Positions 26,045 to 35,289 of a DNA stretch of 64,000 bases are shown piece after piece. How positions within the stretch are numbered: the first letter of the stretch is position 1; each line of letters starts with the position of its first letter. The notes beneath the pieces are model-generated. The model was not told the DNA's origin. It saw only the letters and a list, made by a program, of their open reading frames with translations, and did not search any database. The position numbers and the translations under genes are program-made. The stretch comes from M3007 sp041160955 (lineage in GTDB: Bacteria > Bacteroidota > Bacteroidia > Chitinophagales > Saprospiraceae), in assembly GCA_041160955.1 (NCBI GenBank), contig JBEAVK010000155.1, positions 1 through 64,000 on the forward strand. Direction: 5' to 3'.

Positions 26045-27073
26045 CTATTTGCTGCGTACTGCGGCTAACAACGCTAATTGATTCCGCGCCCGTACCAAAT
26101 TATGCTCATCATAAGCGGTTTTGTAATACCGATCACCATCTAAATAATCAGATAAAAATCGCAGTGCCTGCTCGCTGATGATCCATAATGCACCTAAATG
26201 CAGGTATTCCCGTTCATTTTTTGTTAAAAAACCTGTCGTAGCAGCCAAAAAGCCTTCATCGAGTGCTTCCCATACCTCTTTCCTAATGGCGAGGTACTCT
26301 GCTGGTGCGTCCTCATAACGATCGGAAACAAATGTCCGTACCATATCGCCATAATCAGAAAGTACAGATCCCGGCATTACTGTGTCCCAGTCAATAACAG
26401 CGGCGGCTTTACCTGTCGCATTAGATAATAATACATTACCAGCCTTGGTATCGTTGTGGACAGGACGGATCGGGATTTGTCCATTTTTTAGCAATTGATC
26501 TACTTGTATGGCATATTGCTCTGCCTCAAAAACCTGGGTAATCTCTGTTGCTATACTTGCCGCTCTTTGCGCAATATCAGCCTTCAAAATATCCCTAAAA
26601 CGCTTATACCGCTGTACCGTATAGTGAAACCCAGGTATAGATTCGTGTAGTTGTTGAATAGGAAAATCCGCAACCCCTTTTAAAAATGTCCCGTAAGCCC
26701 AGGCCGCTTCAAATGCTTCTTTTGTGTTGGGCAATTGCTCTGGGGCATACGTCCCTTCAAAAAAAGGCAATACACGCCAAAATGCACCATGTTCATCCTT
26801 AAAATAGGGTATTCCCGCTGCGGTACAAATTGGATCAAGAATACCTAATGGATAGTTAGTCTGCTGCCTAAGGTGCGCCGCTAACTGAACAAAATTGCCC
26901 ATCAGGGCTACCGCATCAGGGAAAACATGGGTATTTATTTCTTGTAATAAAAACGGAGCAGTTTGTCCCACCAAATGCACCTTAAGTGTTTTATTGATAA
27001 GACCCGCACCCAGTATTTCAAAGGATTGTACCCGTGTGTAGGGGAAAAATGGAGCAATAATCTGATCTATCAT
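26045..27073 (-). CDS. Phosphotransferase (APH fold), probably a sugar or hexosamine kinase
   Basis: 342 residues of the aminoglycoside-phosphotransferase-like kinase fold. The N-lobe has GAGLINKTLKV (about 22-32) and an FLLQEINTHVF segment. The catalytic loop is HNDTKAGNVLL (about 206-216) and the metal-binding site is AVIDWDT (about 225-231). The HND-x-K-x-x-N form and YGDMVRTF resemble N-acetylhexosamine 1-kinase and homoserine-kinase-like relatives. The substrate is not shown by the sequence. It lies 9 bp downstream of rfbD, so a role in nucleotide-sugar supply is plausible but inferred. Cytosolic. Confidence 0.82.
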   Translation of the reverse strand: MIDQIIAPFFPYTRVQSFEILGAGLINKTLKVHLVGQTAPFLLQEINTHVFPDAVALMGNFVQLAAHLRQQTNYPLGILDPICTAAGIPYFKDEHGAFWRVLPFFEGTYAPEQLPNTKEAFEAAWAYGTFLKGVADFPIQQLHESIPGFHYTVQRYKRFRDILKADIAQRAASIATEITQVFEAEQYAIQVDQLLKNGQIPIRPVHNDTKAGNVLLSNATGKAAAVIDWDTVMPGSVLSDYGDMVRTFVSDRYEDAPAEYLAIRKEVWEALDEGFLAATTGFLTKNEREYLHLGALWIISEQALRFLSDYLDGDRYYKTAYDEHNLVRARNQLALLAAVRSK

Positions 27074-27082
27074 ATAAATCTC

Positions 27083-27961
27083 CTACAATACCCGTTTTTT
27101 ATCCAAACAAACCATTAAACTATCGCGCCAATGGGGTATTTCGAGGCCAAAAACAGACTTTATTTTACCCTTGTTCAATGCACTAAATGGGGGGCGTTGA
27201 GCAGGAGTAGGGTATTGGCTGGATTCAATTGGAAACACCGCGCAAGGCAATCCCGCAATCTCCATTACCGCCCGTGCAAAATCGTACCAACTGGTAATTC
27301 CTTCGTTGGAATAATGCCAAATACCCCCAATTTTTGGTAAAAGACTTGGGTTTTGCTTTGTTTTTTCAATAATATCTAAAGTGGCCTGTGCCAAATCTGG
27401 AGCGTAAGTCGGCGTACCTATTTGGTCAAATACTACATTTAAACTTGGCCGCTCGGCACCTAAACGCAGCATCGTGCGCACAAAATTATTCCCTTCTTGC
27501 GCATATACCCAAGAAGTGCGGATAATCATTACACCATTAGGGTGGGCTTTAAGCGCAGCACGCTCTCCCGCTAATTTCGTTTTGGCATAAACACCTTTAG
27601 GACTAACGGCATCGGTCTCTTTATATGGCGTATTTTGACGGCTGTGATAGACATAGTCGGTGGAATAATGTACCATTGGAATGCCTTTTTTCACACACGC
27701 CATTGCAAGATTTTTCACCCCTGCAATATTTACTTTTTGGGCGGTAGCAATATCGGTTTCGGCTTTATCCACGGCTGTGTAAGCGGCGCAGTTGATACAC
27801 CATTCAATTTGAGGGTATTGCTCAAAAAACTGCTGCACCGTTTTTTTATTAGCAATATCCAAAGTTTTGGAATCCGCGAGCAGTAGGTCTAGACCTGTTT
27901 TTTGGGCAATATTAGCAAAACATTGCCCTAATTGGCCATTTGCGCCTGTGATTAGTATCAT
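27083..27961 (-). CDS. rfbD: dTDP-4-dehydrorhamnose reductase
   Basis: 292 residues. NAD(P)-binding GANGQLGQ at 6-13, TDYVY (101-105), and the Tyr125-x3-Lys129 catalytic pair in VYAKTKLAGE. This is the RmlD branch of the extended SDR family and makes dTDP-L-rhamnose in the last step of that pathway. The pathway's rfbA, B and C genes are absent from the window, so either they are elsewhere or the enzyme serves another dTDP-sugar. It is the first gene of a pair with the kinase-like gene. Start ATG 27961. Confidence 0.9.
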   Translation of the reverse strand: MILITGANGQLGQCFANIAQKTGLDLLLADSKTLDIANKKTVQQFFEQYPQIEWCINCAAYTAVDKAETDIATAQKVNIAGVKNLAMACVKKGIPMVHYSTDYVYHSRQNTPYKETDAVSPKGVYAKTKLAGERAALKAHPNGVMIIRTSWVYAQEGNNFVRTMLRLGAERPSLNVVFDQIGTPTYAPDLAQATLDIIEKTKQNPSLLPKIGGIWHYSNEGITSWYDFARAVMEIAGLPCAVFPIESSQYPTPAQRPPFSALNKGKIKSVFGLEIPHWRDSLMVCLDKKRVL

Positions 27962-28086
27962 TTTTTCAAGAAAACACTACGGTTAAGTACTTTACAAAAA
28001 AAGAACGGTGCCAAAATAAATATCCAATGATAATATGCATCAATGGCTCGTTTATTCTGACACCGTTCCTAATTTTAAAAAACTAC

Positions 28087-30951
28087 TTATTTTTGAATTA
28101 CAATTTTTTTGGTTTGTACTGAGCCATTCGCGGTAATTCGGAGCAAATAAATACCGGCTGGTTGGCGTGTTAGATCAATAATCTCGTTTATGCCCTCGGT
28201 ATTACCTGGCTCGGTGGCCCATACTTGCTGACCCAATAGGTTCACAATATCAGTGCGCAGGTCAACAGATTGGTCAAAAAGCAGATCAAGGAACAATGTG
28301 CCCGTAGTTGGATTGGGACGTACTGAAAAATTAGTCAAACTTGGCAACTCCCCAATGGCAGAAACACCCACTTCAACACTCAGCGTATCGGCACAGCCGT
28401 GCGCATCTAAAACCGCTACAGTGTAAGAGCCCGCCCCTAAGCCAGTGGCCGTTTCAGTAGTGGCACCATTACTCCAATTATAAGCATAAGGTGGATTACC
28501 CGTAGATACCGATACCGTCGCGGATCCTGTATTGCTCGTAGATGAAGTAGGTTTAATACTGGCCGTAAGACCTAGATTCTCGGCACAAGCAAGGAGATTA
28601 ATATTATCCAAATCAAAATAATAGTCACCACTACCAAACCATGTACCTTGGAAACGCACTTTGATATTTTCGCCCACAAAAGAGGATAAAGAATACTTAC
28701 GCGTTGCCAAATCTTCACTGGGAATATGATTATTACTATTGATCGTACCGATAGTTTGGTAAGTTTGACCACAGTTTTTGCTTACCCTTATGTCTATTTT
28801 ATTACCAGGAGATAAAACTGTTGCCGGATTAGGGAAAGAGAAATCTACAATACGGTAGTCAAATTTGATTGAGTCATCTACACTTACTACACCATATCTA
28901 GGCAGGTCATAAGTAAAAGTATTATTAAATGAATACAAATTATAGGCTAGTACATTACTGATATTATTGTGTCCTGCGGTAATAGTTGCTCCAGTAGATA
29001 CTGTCCAGCCATCAGGAATATTAAAAGATGCGTTGAAATTTTCATTAAAAGGCAACGCCTTGGCGCGATGGTCAATAGAATAAGTAATGGTATCATTTGC
29101 AATGTTTTCATCACCAATAGCCACTACCCAACATTTAATCACAGTCACCACATCCCGACTATCAAAAGTATTGGGGAAAGTGAAGGTGTAATTTTCATCA
29201 GCAGTTAAAATATTGTTCAAAACCGTAGTAGAATCCGGTGCGCCACCATTGACGGATACAAATAATTTATACCCCGAAGGCATAGCCGTACCACCTACGT
29301 TCACAATATTAAAGGATACTTTATCGGTAGCCAAGCCGCATTCTGTGTCCTCACCTAAAGTAGATACGCGTATGGCAGCGATATCTTTAGCAGGTGGCAC
29401 AAATATTTTGAACTGGTCGATACCCACTCCTTCGCGTGTTACACCAAATCCACTATTATACCCAAATCGGAATAAAACATTGTCCTCACCAGCAACATCA
29501 TTGATTAAATGGTGTGTTTTTAGCCATCCATTGGACTCGCCTGCCCATGCCTGTGAGGGATTGAATGTAATAGGATCTGGTGCATTATACCAGTTGGCTC
29601 CGGTATTCGCTACTGTGCCTATCCGTACCCAAGAAGTACCTTCATCAATTGAGTATTCTACAAAAGCACCATCTGGTCCCGAGGTGCAACTATAATTAAT
29701 CATGAACTCAATGGCTGGCTTCTCGGTAATATCGGACAAATCAAAACATGTAGATTGGATATAGGACTGTTCCGCAAAATTTGCAGTTCCCGTCAAATTG
29801 GTCACCCATGCTTTTTGTCCATCACCCGCACCTTGGATAATAGGAGCATCGGGCTTGCCGTACTCCCACGATGGATTAGAAAAACTATCTGGGTTATTCA
29901 CTACTGTCCAGCCCCCGTTCCATTTTTCAAAACTTTGAGCATAAGGAGGTGCCAATGCATTATTAATATAGTAAAACAAAGTGTCGTTAGTCGGGTCTTG
30001 ATCGCCTACCATTTGCGTAAATACCGCAATTTCGTACTCAATTTGGTCAGAAAAATTAAAACTGGTCTCAAATTCAATGATCTCAGTACTATCCTTACCA
30101 ATTACCCCTGTGTAGTAACCATCATCGGGCTGTGGCACACCACCGGATTGTCCATTAACACTAAAGTTATAAGGAATCAATGATTGTGGATTAGATCCTG
30201 GGTTACTCATGCCAAATTCAATTGTTTCGCCCCCCAAATCACAATCGCTTTTTGGAGAAAGCACCGATGTAACGGATACATCATTCGACCAATAGGTCTG
30301 AAAATTGAATGGGCCAGCCTTGCCACCCGATACACCACCACCACAATCTTGCGCTACATAATACGTGTAGTTTGTCTTTGGCATAAGACCAGTAATAGTT
30401 GCTTTGGGGGTGGTTACATATACCGTATCACCAATGCCTGGTGCCGGCGTAAAACCATTGGGGCCATAAATAACCCACCAACCTACCGGATTGGAAGTAC
30501 CACTACCCGGTGTCCATTTTATTTTTACGCGTTTATCGTAAATATTGTCCGTCAGTACATTGACTGGCAAAATACATGGGGGACAAGAGGTCGTTGTTGT
30601 AAAAGTAGTCAAATCATCCGGCGCAACGGCCTCAAAAACAGAGACACCACTTCCATCAAATAGGGAAAATGTTATTTCTTGTGGTTGCGGCGAATTGTCG
30701 AACCATGCTATTTCTACAGTTTGGCCTGGATTAAAGGTTAGATAGATATTAGCATTGGAGCCATTATCGTTCAGACCATCCAACGTGTAGAAGTTGGCAG
30801 TCAAATCAACAGTGAGTATCAAAAAACTACCTCCCCATCCATTACCGCCACTGTCGTTGAGTTCTAAACGCCACGAGCATTGGGCAGATGATAAAAAAGG
30901 CAGCAGCAGTACTGCTAAAAGCGGGATAATGCGTAAAATATTCAATTTCAT
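28087..30951 (-). CDS. Large secreted protein with Fn3-type and T9SS sorting domains
   Basis: 954 residues. Signal peptide ILRIIPLLAVLLLPFLSSAQ. A first beta domain with LNDSGGNGWGGSFL, a fibronectin type III-like region (KRVKIKWTPGSGTSNPVGW...GLMPKTNYTYYVAQDCGG), then two repeats of a CARDB-like segment: CDLGGETIEFGMSNPGSNP and ECGLATDKVSFNIVNVGGTA. These alternate with jellyroll-like parts (SYIQSTCFDLSDITEKPAIEF, INYSCTSGPDGAFVEYS). Near the C-terminus is a SprB-repeat-like segment (GSATVSVSTGNPPYAYNWSN), then a T9SS sorting domain (VRPNPTTGTLFLDLLFD...QPAGIYLLRI). Exported and cell-surface or secreted; ligand unknown. A -7 box (TACCTTTG, 31006-30999) is upstream. Confidence 0.8.
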   Translation of the reverse strand: MKLNILRIIPLLAVLLLPFLSSAQCSWRLELNDSGGNGWGGSFLILTVDLTANFYTLDGLNDNGSNANIYLTFNPGQTVEIAWFDNSPQPQEITFSLFDGSGVSVFEAVAPDDLTTFTTTTSCPPCILPVNVLTDNIYDKRVKIKWTPGSGTSNPVGWWVIYGPNGFTPAPGIGDTVYVTTPKATITGLMPKTNYTYYVAQDCGGGVSGGKAGPFNFQTYWSNDVSVTSVLSPKSDCDLGGETIEFGMSNPGSNPQSLIPYNFSVNGQSGGVPQPDDGYYTGVIGKDSTEIIEFETSFNFSDQIEYEIAVFTQMVGDQDPTNDTLFYYINNALAPPYAQSFEKWNGGWTVVNNPDSFSNPSWEYGKPDAPIIQGAGDGQKAWVTNLTGTANFAEQSYIQSTCFDLSDITEKPAIEFMINYSCTSGPDGAFVEYSIDEGTSWVRIGTVANTGANWYNAPDPITFNPSQAWAGESNGWLKTHHLINDVAGEDNVLFRFGYNSGFGVTREGVGIDQFKIFVPPAKDIAAIRVSTLGEDTECGLATDKVSFNIVNVGGTAMPSGYKLFVSVNGGAPDSTTVLNNILTADENYTFTFPNTFDSRDVVTVIKCWVVAIGDENIANDTITYSIDHRAKALPFNENFNASFNIPDGWTVSTGATITAGHNNISNVLAYNLYSFNNTFTYDLPRYGVVSVDDSIKFDYRIVDFSFPNPATVLSPGNKIDIRVSKNCGQTYQTIGTINSNNHIPSEDLATRKYSLSSFVGENIKVRFQGTWFGSGDYYFDLDNINLLACAENLGLTASIKPTSSTSNTGSATVSVSTGNPPYAYNWSNGATTETATGLGAGSYTVAVLDAHGCADTLSVEVGVSAIGELPSLTNFSVRPNPTTGTLFLDLLFDQSVDLRTDIVNLLGQQVWATEPGNTEGINEIIDLTRQPAGIYLLRITANGSVQTKKIVIQK

Positions 30952-31176
30952 GATTTACAATTTGTTGCTATTGTTGTAGGCTTACAGTATTTGAAAATCA
31001 AAGGTAGGAGAATCTTAATTATTATAATAGGCAAAAATGGATTAAGACAAAAAAAGCACAAAAGTTTTTTGGAGCAGAAGCGTAAAATATCATTTTATCT
31101 CTTATTAGTACTATGATTGGCCAATATAAATCGCGTTAAATGTAATTGGTCTGGCCAAGCTAGCGTCCTAAACGCA

Positions 31177-31266
31177 GAATGCCGAACGTGGAATCTGATT
31201 TCAATTTCCACGTTCGGCATTCGATGTTCAGTATTTGGACACAAATAATTATGTCCAAATACTGAA
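31177..31266. terminator. Two adjacent perfect hairpins
   Basis: Hairpin one: GAATGCCGAACGTGGAA (31177-31193) with its exact complement at 31206-31222. Hairpin two: TTCAGTATTTGGACA (31227-31241) with its exact complement at 31252-31266. They lie just past the stop of the monooxygenase-like gene on the minus strand and probably end it; no T-run follows. The rest of 30952-31285 shows no gene. Confidence 0.65.
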
Positions 31267-31285
31267 TAATGATGACGCTACAATA

Positions 31286-32863
31286 CTAAAGTTTTACCAA
31301 AGATTCCGCCAATACGCCTCCTTGCCTATTTTTTAAGGAAATAGAATAATTACCCGCAGGTAAACCCATTAAATCTACTCTCTGGGTATGTTGACCAGTT
31401 GGTAATTGACCTTCGGATGGGATTGCCCGAACAACTTGTCCATCGGCGTTCAGTACCGAAATACTGATTTCATCCGAAGTACTCAGGTCAAATTGTATAT
31501 CGGTAAATGATGTTGCTGGATTTGGGAAACTGATCAATTTTGTCATATTATCAGCCGTTTTATCTAAAAATATGGTATTGGAAGCAAGCAATGTGCTGTC
31601 CAAAATGATATTTTCGTCTCCCGGTTGGTAAGCCATATAGATAAAATACACCAACATCATTTCGTCCGTTGTTGCCTCGCCCTGTGATACATTTTGCGGT
31701 GGCGACGATGGATTATTGGGGTTGCTTTCGGTATTATTGTACCTTGCATGCGCATATACTTTGGTGCCAGTGGGTAGTTTTTGTATCTTTTGAAAATTAT
31801 AATTTCCTTGCCAATGGAAGTCCCAAGATGGAATTTTTATCAATTTAATGGTATCATTAGCGGGTGTAATACCGTAACATTCAATACTTTGACCAATTAA
31901 GTGCATGTGTGGTGCAATACCAATTAAAGAGCCGTTTTGTTGCACAGTGTATTGTTCTGTGAAGGTTTTTTCCTCATTGGCAGGAATAAACAAAGGGCCA
32001 TTTTGTAAAGAAGGCGGAAAATGGAACAGCGGAGGGGTAATACTCACCTGCCGAATATTTTGGTTGGTGGGTGTGTAAAACAGATTAAGCGTAGATTGAT
32101 CCGTTAATCCTGTTGCTGCACCCGGAAAATGCACCTGCACAATCAGGTCGGCTCCAGCGGTCAATTTAATACCCATAAACGGCGGTAAAAGATCGGGGCG
32201 AGCACCTGGTACCCATGAACCCACCAATTTTGCGCCCTGAAAACCCGGGCCACCAAAACTCACATAACCGGGCTCCGGGGTTTGCTCATCTAATACTTTG
32301 CCTTGTCCGTTAACATCTTCGTAAATCAATACGTGGTGTACCGCCATGTGATTACCAGGAATAACCTCTAATCCACGTAAATAAGTAGTTTGATTGATAC
32401 CCGTAGGTAACACAAAACACCGGTATTCGTCTTCGGTAGCATTCATGGTATAAGCTGGCGTTTGCAGCGTAAGATCTGGGATGCCAATCGCCGAACCGGG
32501 GATAAAAGTGGGCTGCGGAGGTGCTTGGCTCAAGTCGCCCGCCGGTGCATTATTGGCTACCCATTGCTCAATTGTATTAATTTGTGCAGTGCTGAGGTAG
32601 TTTTCTTTGGTATAGTGCCGATAGTTAGGATCGGGCTTCCAAGGTGGCATTTCCCGAGACAAAACGGCACTTAGGATATTATCGCGGTTGGTAAATGCCG
32701 ATTGGTAATCCAGCAGCGAAAAACTACCAATTGCACCATCGCGGTGGCATTGTACGCAATGTTTGTACAAAATCGGGGCAATATCATTGGCCCAATTGAC
32801 ACTTTGGGCTTCCGCTTTAAAGCAGAAAAAAATAAATAACAGAGATAAAGTAAAGTAGCGCAT
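31286..32863 (-). CDS. Copper type II monooxygenase-like secreted protein with c-type haem site
   Basis: 525 residues from ATG 32863. The signal peptide FTLSLLFIFFCFKAEAQ is followed by a c-type cytochrome motif, CVQCH at 36-40, with IAPILYKHCVQCH, and a Met-Pro (REMPPWKPDP) that can act as the second haem ligand. The next part has the histidines of a PHM-like core: HHV at 176-178, QVHF at 243-246, HMH at 319-321, and a Met in DEMM at 400-403. The C-terminus is a T9SS domain: FPNPATSFTDIQFD, LMGLPAGNYSISLKN. Known relatives bind copper at these positions. The reaction here is unknown. The upstream open frame to 32908 adds 15 residues without signal-peptide features. Confidence 0.78.
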   Translation of the reverse strand: MRYFTLSLLFIFFCFKAEAQSVNWANDIAPILYKHCVQCHRDGAIGSFSLLDYQSAFTNRDNILSAVLSREMPPWKPDPNYRHYTKENYLSTAQINTIEQWVANNAPAGDLSQAPPQPTFIPGSAIGIPDLTLQTPAYTMNATEDEYRCFVLPTGINQTTYLRGLEVIPGNHMAVHHVLIYEDVNGQGKVLDEQTPEPGYVSFGGPGFQGAKLVGSWVPGARPDLLPPFMGIKLTAGADLIVQVHFPGAATGLTDQSTLNLFYTPTNQNIRQVSITPPLFHFPPSLQNGPLFIPANEEKTFTEQYTVQQNGSLIGIAPHMHLIGQSIECYGITPANDTIKLIKIPSWDFHWQGNYNFQKIQKLPTGTKVYAHARYNNTESNPNNPSSPPQNVSQGEATTDEMMLVYFIYMAYQPGDENIILDSTLLASNTIFLDKTADNMTKLISFPNPATSFTDIQFDLSTSDEISISVLNADGQVVRAIPSEGQLPTGQHTQRVDLMGLPAGNYSISLKNRQGGVLAESLVKL

Positions 32864-32999
32864 AAAAATATGGATAAGTGATAACCGTGAGACGCTTTTA
32901 GCGGGCAATGGTTTAATCCCACAAAACTAAGCTCGTTTTTTGTGGCGAACAGCAATAATCAACCATCCGTCTATTAAAATCAACCAACGGTATCAAATA

Positions 33000-33815
33000 C
33001 TACTCCTTCACCAAACTCACTTTCCCTGTCTGGCTGTCATCCTTAATCACCTTTGCAGCCGAAATGGTGACACTAATTTTTTTATTTTCAGAGAGTTCTA
33101 CCTTCTGACCATTTTTCCAAGGGGCAGAGGCGGCGGCTTTTTGCGCAGCTTCGTACAATAGGCTGTGTCCATCTTGAAGGGATAATGTACTTTCTACTAA
33201 TTCCAGTTCATTTTGCCCAAATTCCGTTAATCCATACGTATAACCCGATGTTTTTTCGCCTTGTTGTAACATACCAAAATACACCCAGCAGTAGAGTGGC
33301 ACACCATCGCGCCCCATATTACGTGCCGATTCTAGGTAGTAACCTTTAGATATTAAGAGGTATTGCGCATTCATATAAATACCTGGTGCATCGGTAAGGT
33401 GGGTCATGGTACCTGCTGCTGTACGGGTAAAAATACGATACAATTCAAGGGTGCTTTTGGGATCGCCCAATACCGAAATGACTAATTGTGCTTTATGGTT
33501 TTTTACTTCTTTTTCCGCATCCTTCCAAAGCCAAGAAATCCCTGCAGCAATCTGCATTTCATCGGGACCTACCGGATAGTCCAAATAGGCCAACATCACG
33601 GTGGCACCAGGAGTAGAAAATACGGCTGTTTTGTCGGATATACTGATGGAATCGGTACGGACATACCAGTTTTTAGGAAGATCGGCGATGATTTTTTTAA
33701 AATCGGGGGCTGTTTTGGAATTGAGTAAAACAGTACCAGAAATGACTTTTGGATCAGCACTTTGGGCGTTTACAAATGCCGGAAACAAACAAAAAAGGAG
33801 CGTTAATATGCGCAT
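33000..33815 (-). CDS. DUF4261 domain protein with signal peptide
   Basis: 271 residues from ATG 33815. It has a hydrophobic start (ILTLLFCLFPAFVNAQ) that looks like a signal peptide, unusual for this family. The body has the DUF4261 pattern: VLLNSKTAPDFKKIIADL, VMLAYLDYPVGPDEMQIAAG, GIYMNAQYLLISKGYYLESARNM, PLYCWVYFGML and TYGLTEFGQNELELVESTL. The function of the family is not known. The upstream frame to 33884 runs into a repeat element and is not coding. It is divergent from the hydrolase gene across a 182-bp inverted-repeat element. Confidence 0.75.
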   Translation of the reverse strand: MRILTLLFCLFPAFVNAQSADPKVISGTVLLNSKTAPDFKKIIADLPKNWYVRTDSISISDKTAVFSTPGATVMLAYLDYPVGPDEMQIAAGISWLWKDAEKEVKNHKAQLVISVLGDPKSTLELYRIFTRTAAGTMTHLTDAPGIYMNAQYLLISKGYYLESARNMGRDGVPLYCWVYFGMLQQGEKTSGYTYGLTEFGQNELELVESTLSLQDGHSLLYEAAQKAAASAPWKNGQKVELSENKKISVTISAAKVIKDDSQTGKVSLVKE

Positions 33816-33857
33816 ATTGTATGAATTTGATCGATGTTTTATTGAATCGGATGAATA

Positions 33858-34039
33858 AGGAACGATAAAAGAATTAGTTAGCACTTTTGGCTGATTCCTT
33901 TTCGCTCATGCTTCGGCAGGCTCAGCATAAATCCTGCACATCTTTTAGTTTAAATAGCCCCACTATTCGCACTAAAAGATACTTGTTTGAGCAAAAATTA
34001 ATCTACCCAAAAATGCTAACTTATTCTTTTATCGTTCCT
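33858..34039. repeat. 182-bp MITE-like element with long terminal inverted repeats
   Basis: Left arm 33858-33883 (starting AGGAACGATAAAAGAATTAG) matches the complement of right arm 34014-34039 with one mismatch; similarity continues imperfectly a further 16 bp inwards. It holds an inner 10-bp hairpin (ATCTTTTAGT/ACTAAAAGAT). It lies between divergent genes, like the 12.9-kb element, and both start AGGAAYGA. No gene is seen. Confidence 0.82.
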
Positions 34040-34172
34040 AAACGCAAAACACAATAGGATTGATATACACAGTTTGAAAAGAAAAAAGATTAACTTTGCA
34101 CATTCCTAATGACATAAGGTCTGATAGATACAGCAGTAACATCATCGCTAAAAATACTAAAACACGCTAATA

Positions 34173-35150
34173 ATGGCCAATAAATCGCTTGAAAAAATAA
34201 AAAAATCGGCTCAATTCGGCGTTAGTATCCTCAACGGAATCGTTGGTGATAGACTTCAGCACACTGCTTTGGGGATAGAAATGGGCTTTTTCTATCAAAA
34301 TAAACGTGTCGTTTTAAACGAAAATAGTTTGCTGGAACATTTTGCGCAGTCCAATAAGACACCGACAAATAAGGTATGTATTTTGGTACATGGCGTTACG
34401 GACAACGAAACAACATGGTCATTTCAGGACAAAAGCGACTATGGGGCCTTATTGGCGCAAGATATGCAATATACCCCTTTTTATTTGAGGTACAATTCAG
34501 GGCTACACATTTCAGATAATGGCAAACTACTGGCCGATTTAATCGAAAACTTATACAAAAACTATCCTGTAGCGATAACCGAAATTTGTATTATTGCACA
34601 TAGTATGGGGGGCTTGGTGACCCATAGTGCTTGTTACAGTGCATCAGAACAAGGACTAATATGGCCGCAAAAAGTGAAACAGATTTTTTTGTTGGCCACA
34701 CCACATTTAGGTTCTTATTTGGAAAAATTTGCTAATCTTACTACCAATATTCTTGAAAAAGTACCCAATTGGCATACCAGACTCGTGGGCAAAGTCATTA
34801 ACTTACGCAGCGCTGGTATCAAAGACCTCCGTTATGGATACCTCTCTGAATCGGATTGGAAAGATCAAGACCCCGACCGCTTACTGAAAAACAATAAAAA
34901 GCCGCCCCCTGTGCTGGAGCACACGGATTATTATGTCATTTCGGGGCGACTTACCGACACAGAGCAACACTGGGTGAGCCAACTTTTTGGGGATATTTTG
35001 GTAAGTACTAAAAGTGCAGTGGCGCGTTCAAAAAACACAGACGAATTTAATTTTTCTGACGACAACCATTTTGCAATGGCCAAAACTTACCATTTTCAAC
35101 TCCAATCTTCCCCTAAGGTATATGAACAGATCAAGAATTGGCTGCAATAA
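34173..35150 (+). CDS. Alpha/beta hydrolase (lipase/esterase-like)
   Basis: 325 residues, no signal peptide. Oxyanion region CILVHGVTDNETTW (about 69-82), the nucleophile elbow IAHSMGG (about 143-149), and TPHLGSYLEKF, seen in PGAP1/triacylglycerol-lipase-like branches. A candidate catalytic Asp lies in the DPDR to HTDYY region and a His in DDNHFAM. Probably cytosolic. Substrate unknown. A TAACTTTG -7 box (34091-34098) lies about 75 bp before the ATG with a weakly spaced -33. Divergent from the DUF4261 gene. Confidence 0.82.
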   Translation: MANKSLEKIKKSAQFGVSILNGIVGDRLQHTALGIEMGFFYQNKRVVLNENSLLEHFAQSNKTPTNKVCILVHGVTDNETTWSFQDKSDYGALLAQDMQYTPFYLRYNSGLHISDNGKLLADLIENLYKNYPVAITEICIIAHSMGGLVTHSACYSASEQGLIWPQKVKQIFLLATPHLGSYLEKFANLTTNILEKVPNWHTRLVGKVINLRSAGIKDLRYGYLSESDWKDQDPDRLLKNNKKPPPVLEHTDYYVISGRLTDTEQHWVSQLFGDILVSTKSAVARSKNTDEFNFSDDNHFAMAKTYHFQLQSSPKVYEQIKNWLQ

Positions 35151-35289
35151 CTTAGGCTAAAATTGCTTTGATACGCCTTATTTTATCGTACCAAAGTACA
35201 ATTTGATCGAATATTCTTACAACACTCTTCGTCATGCACACTTCTTTGTAGCAAATAAATTACATCACTATAACACAACACAATTTATT

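Noticed and set aside
26045..27073. Considered as an aminoglycoside-resistance kinase.
   Set aside because: Only the general APH fold matches; the HNDTK motif and pairing with rfbD fit a sugar or metabolite kinase, and no resistance subfamily signature is visible.
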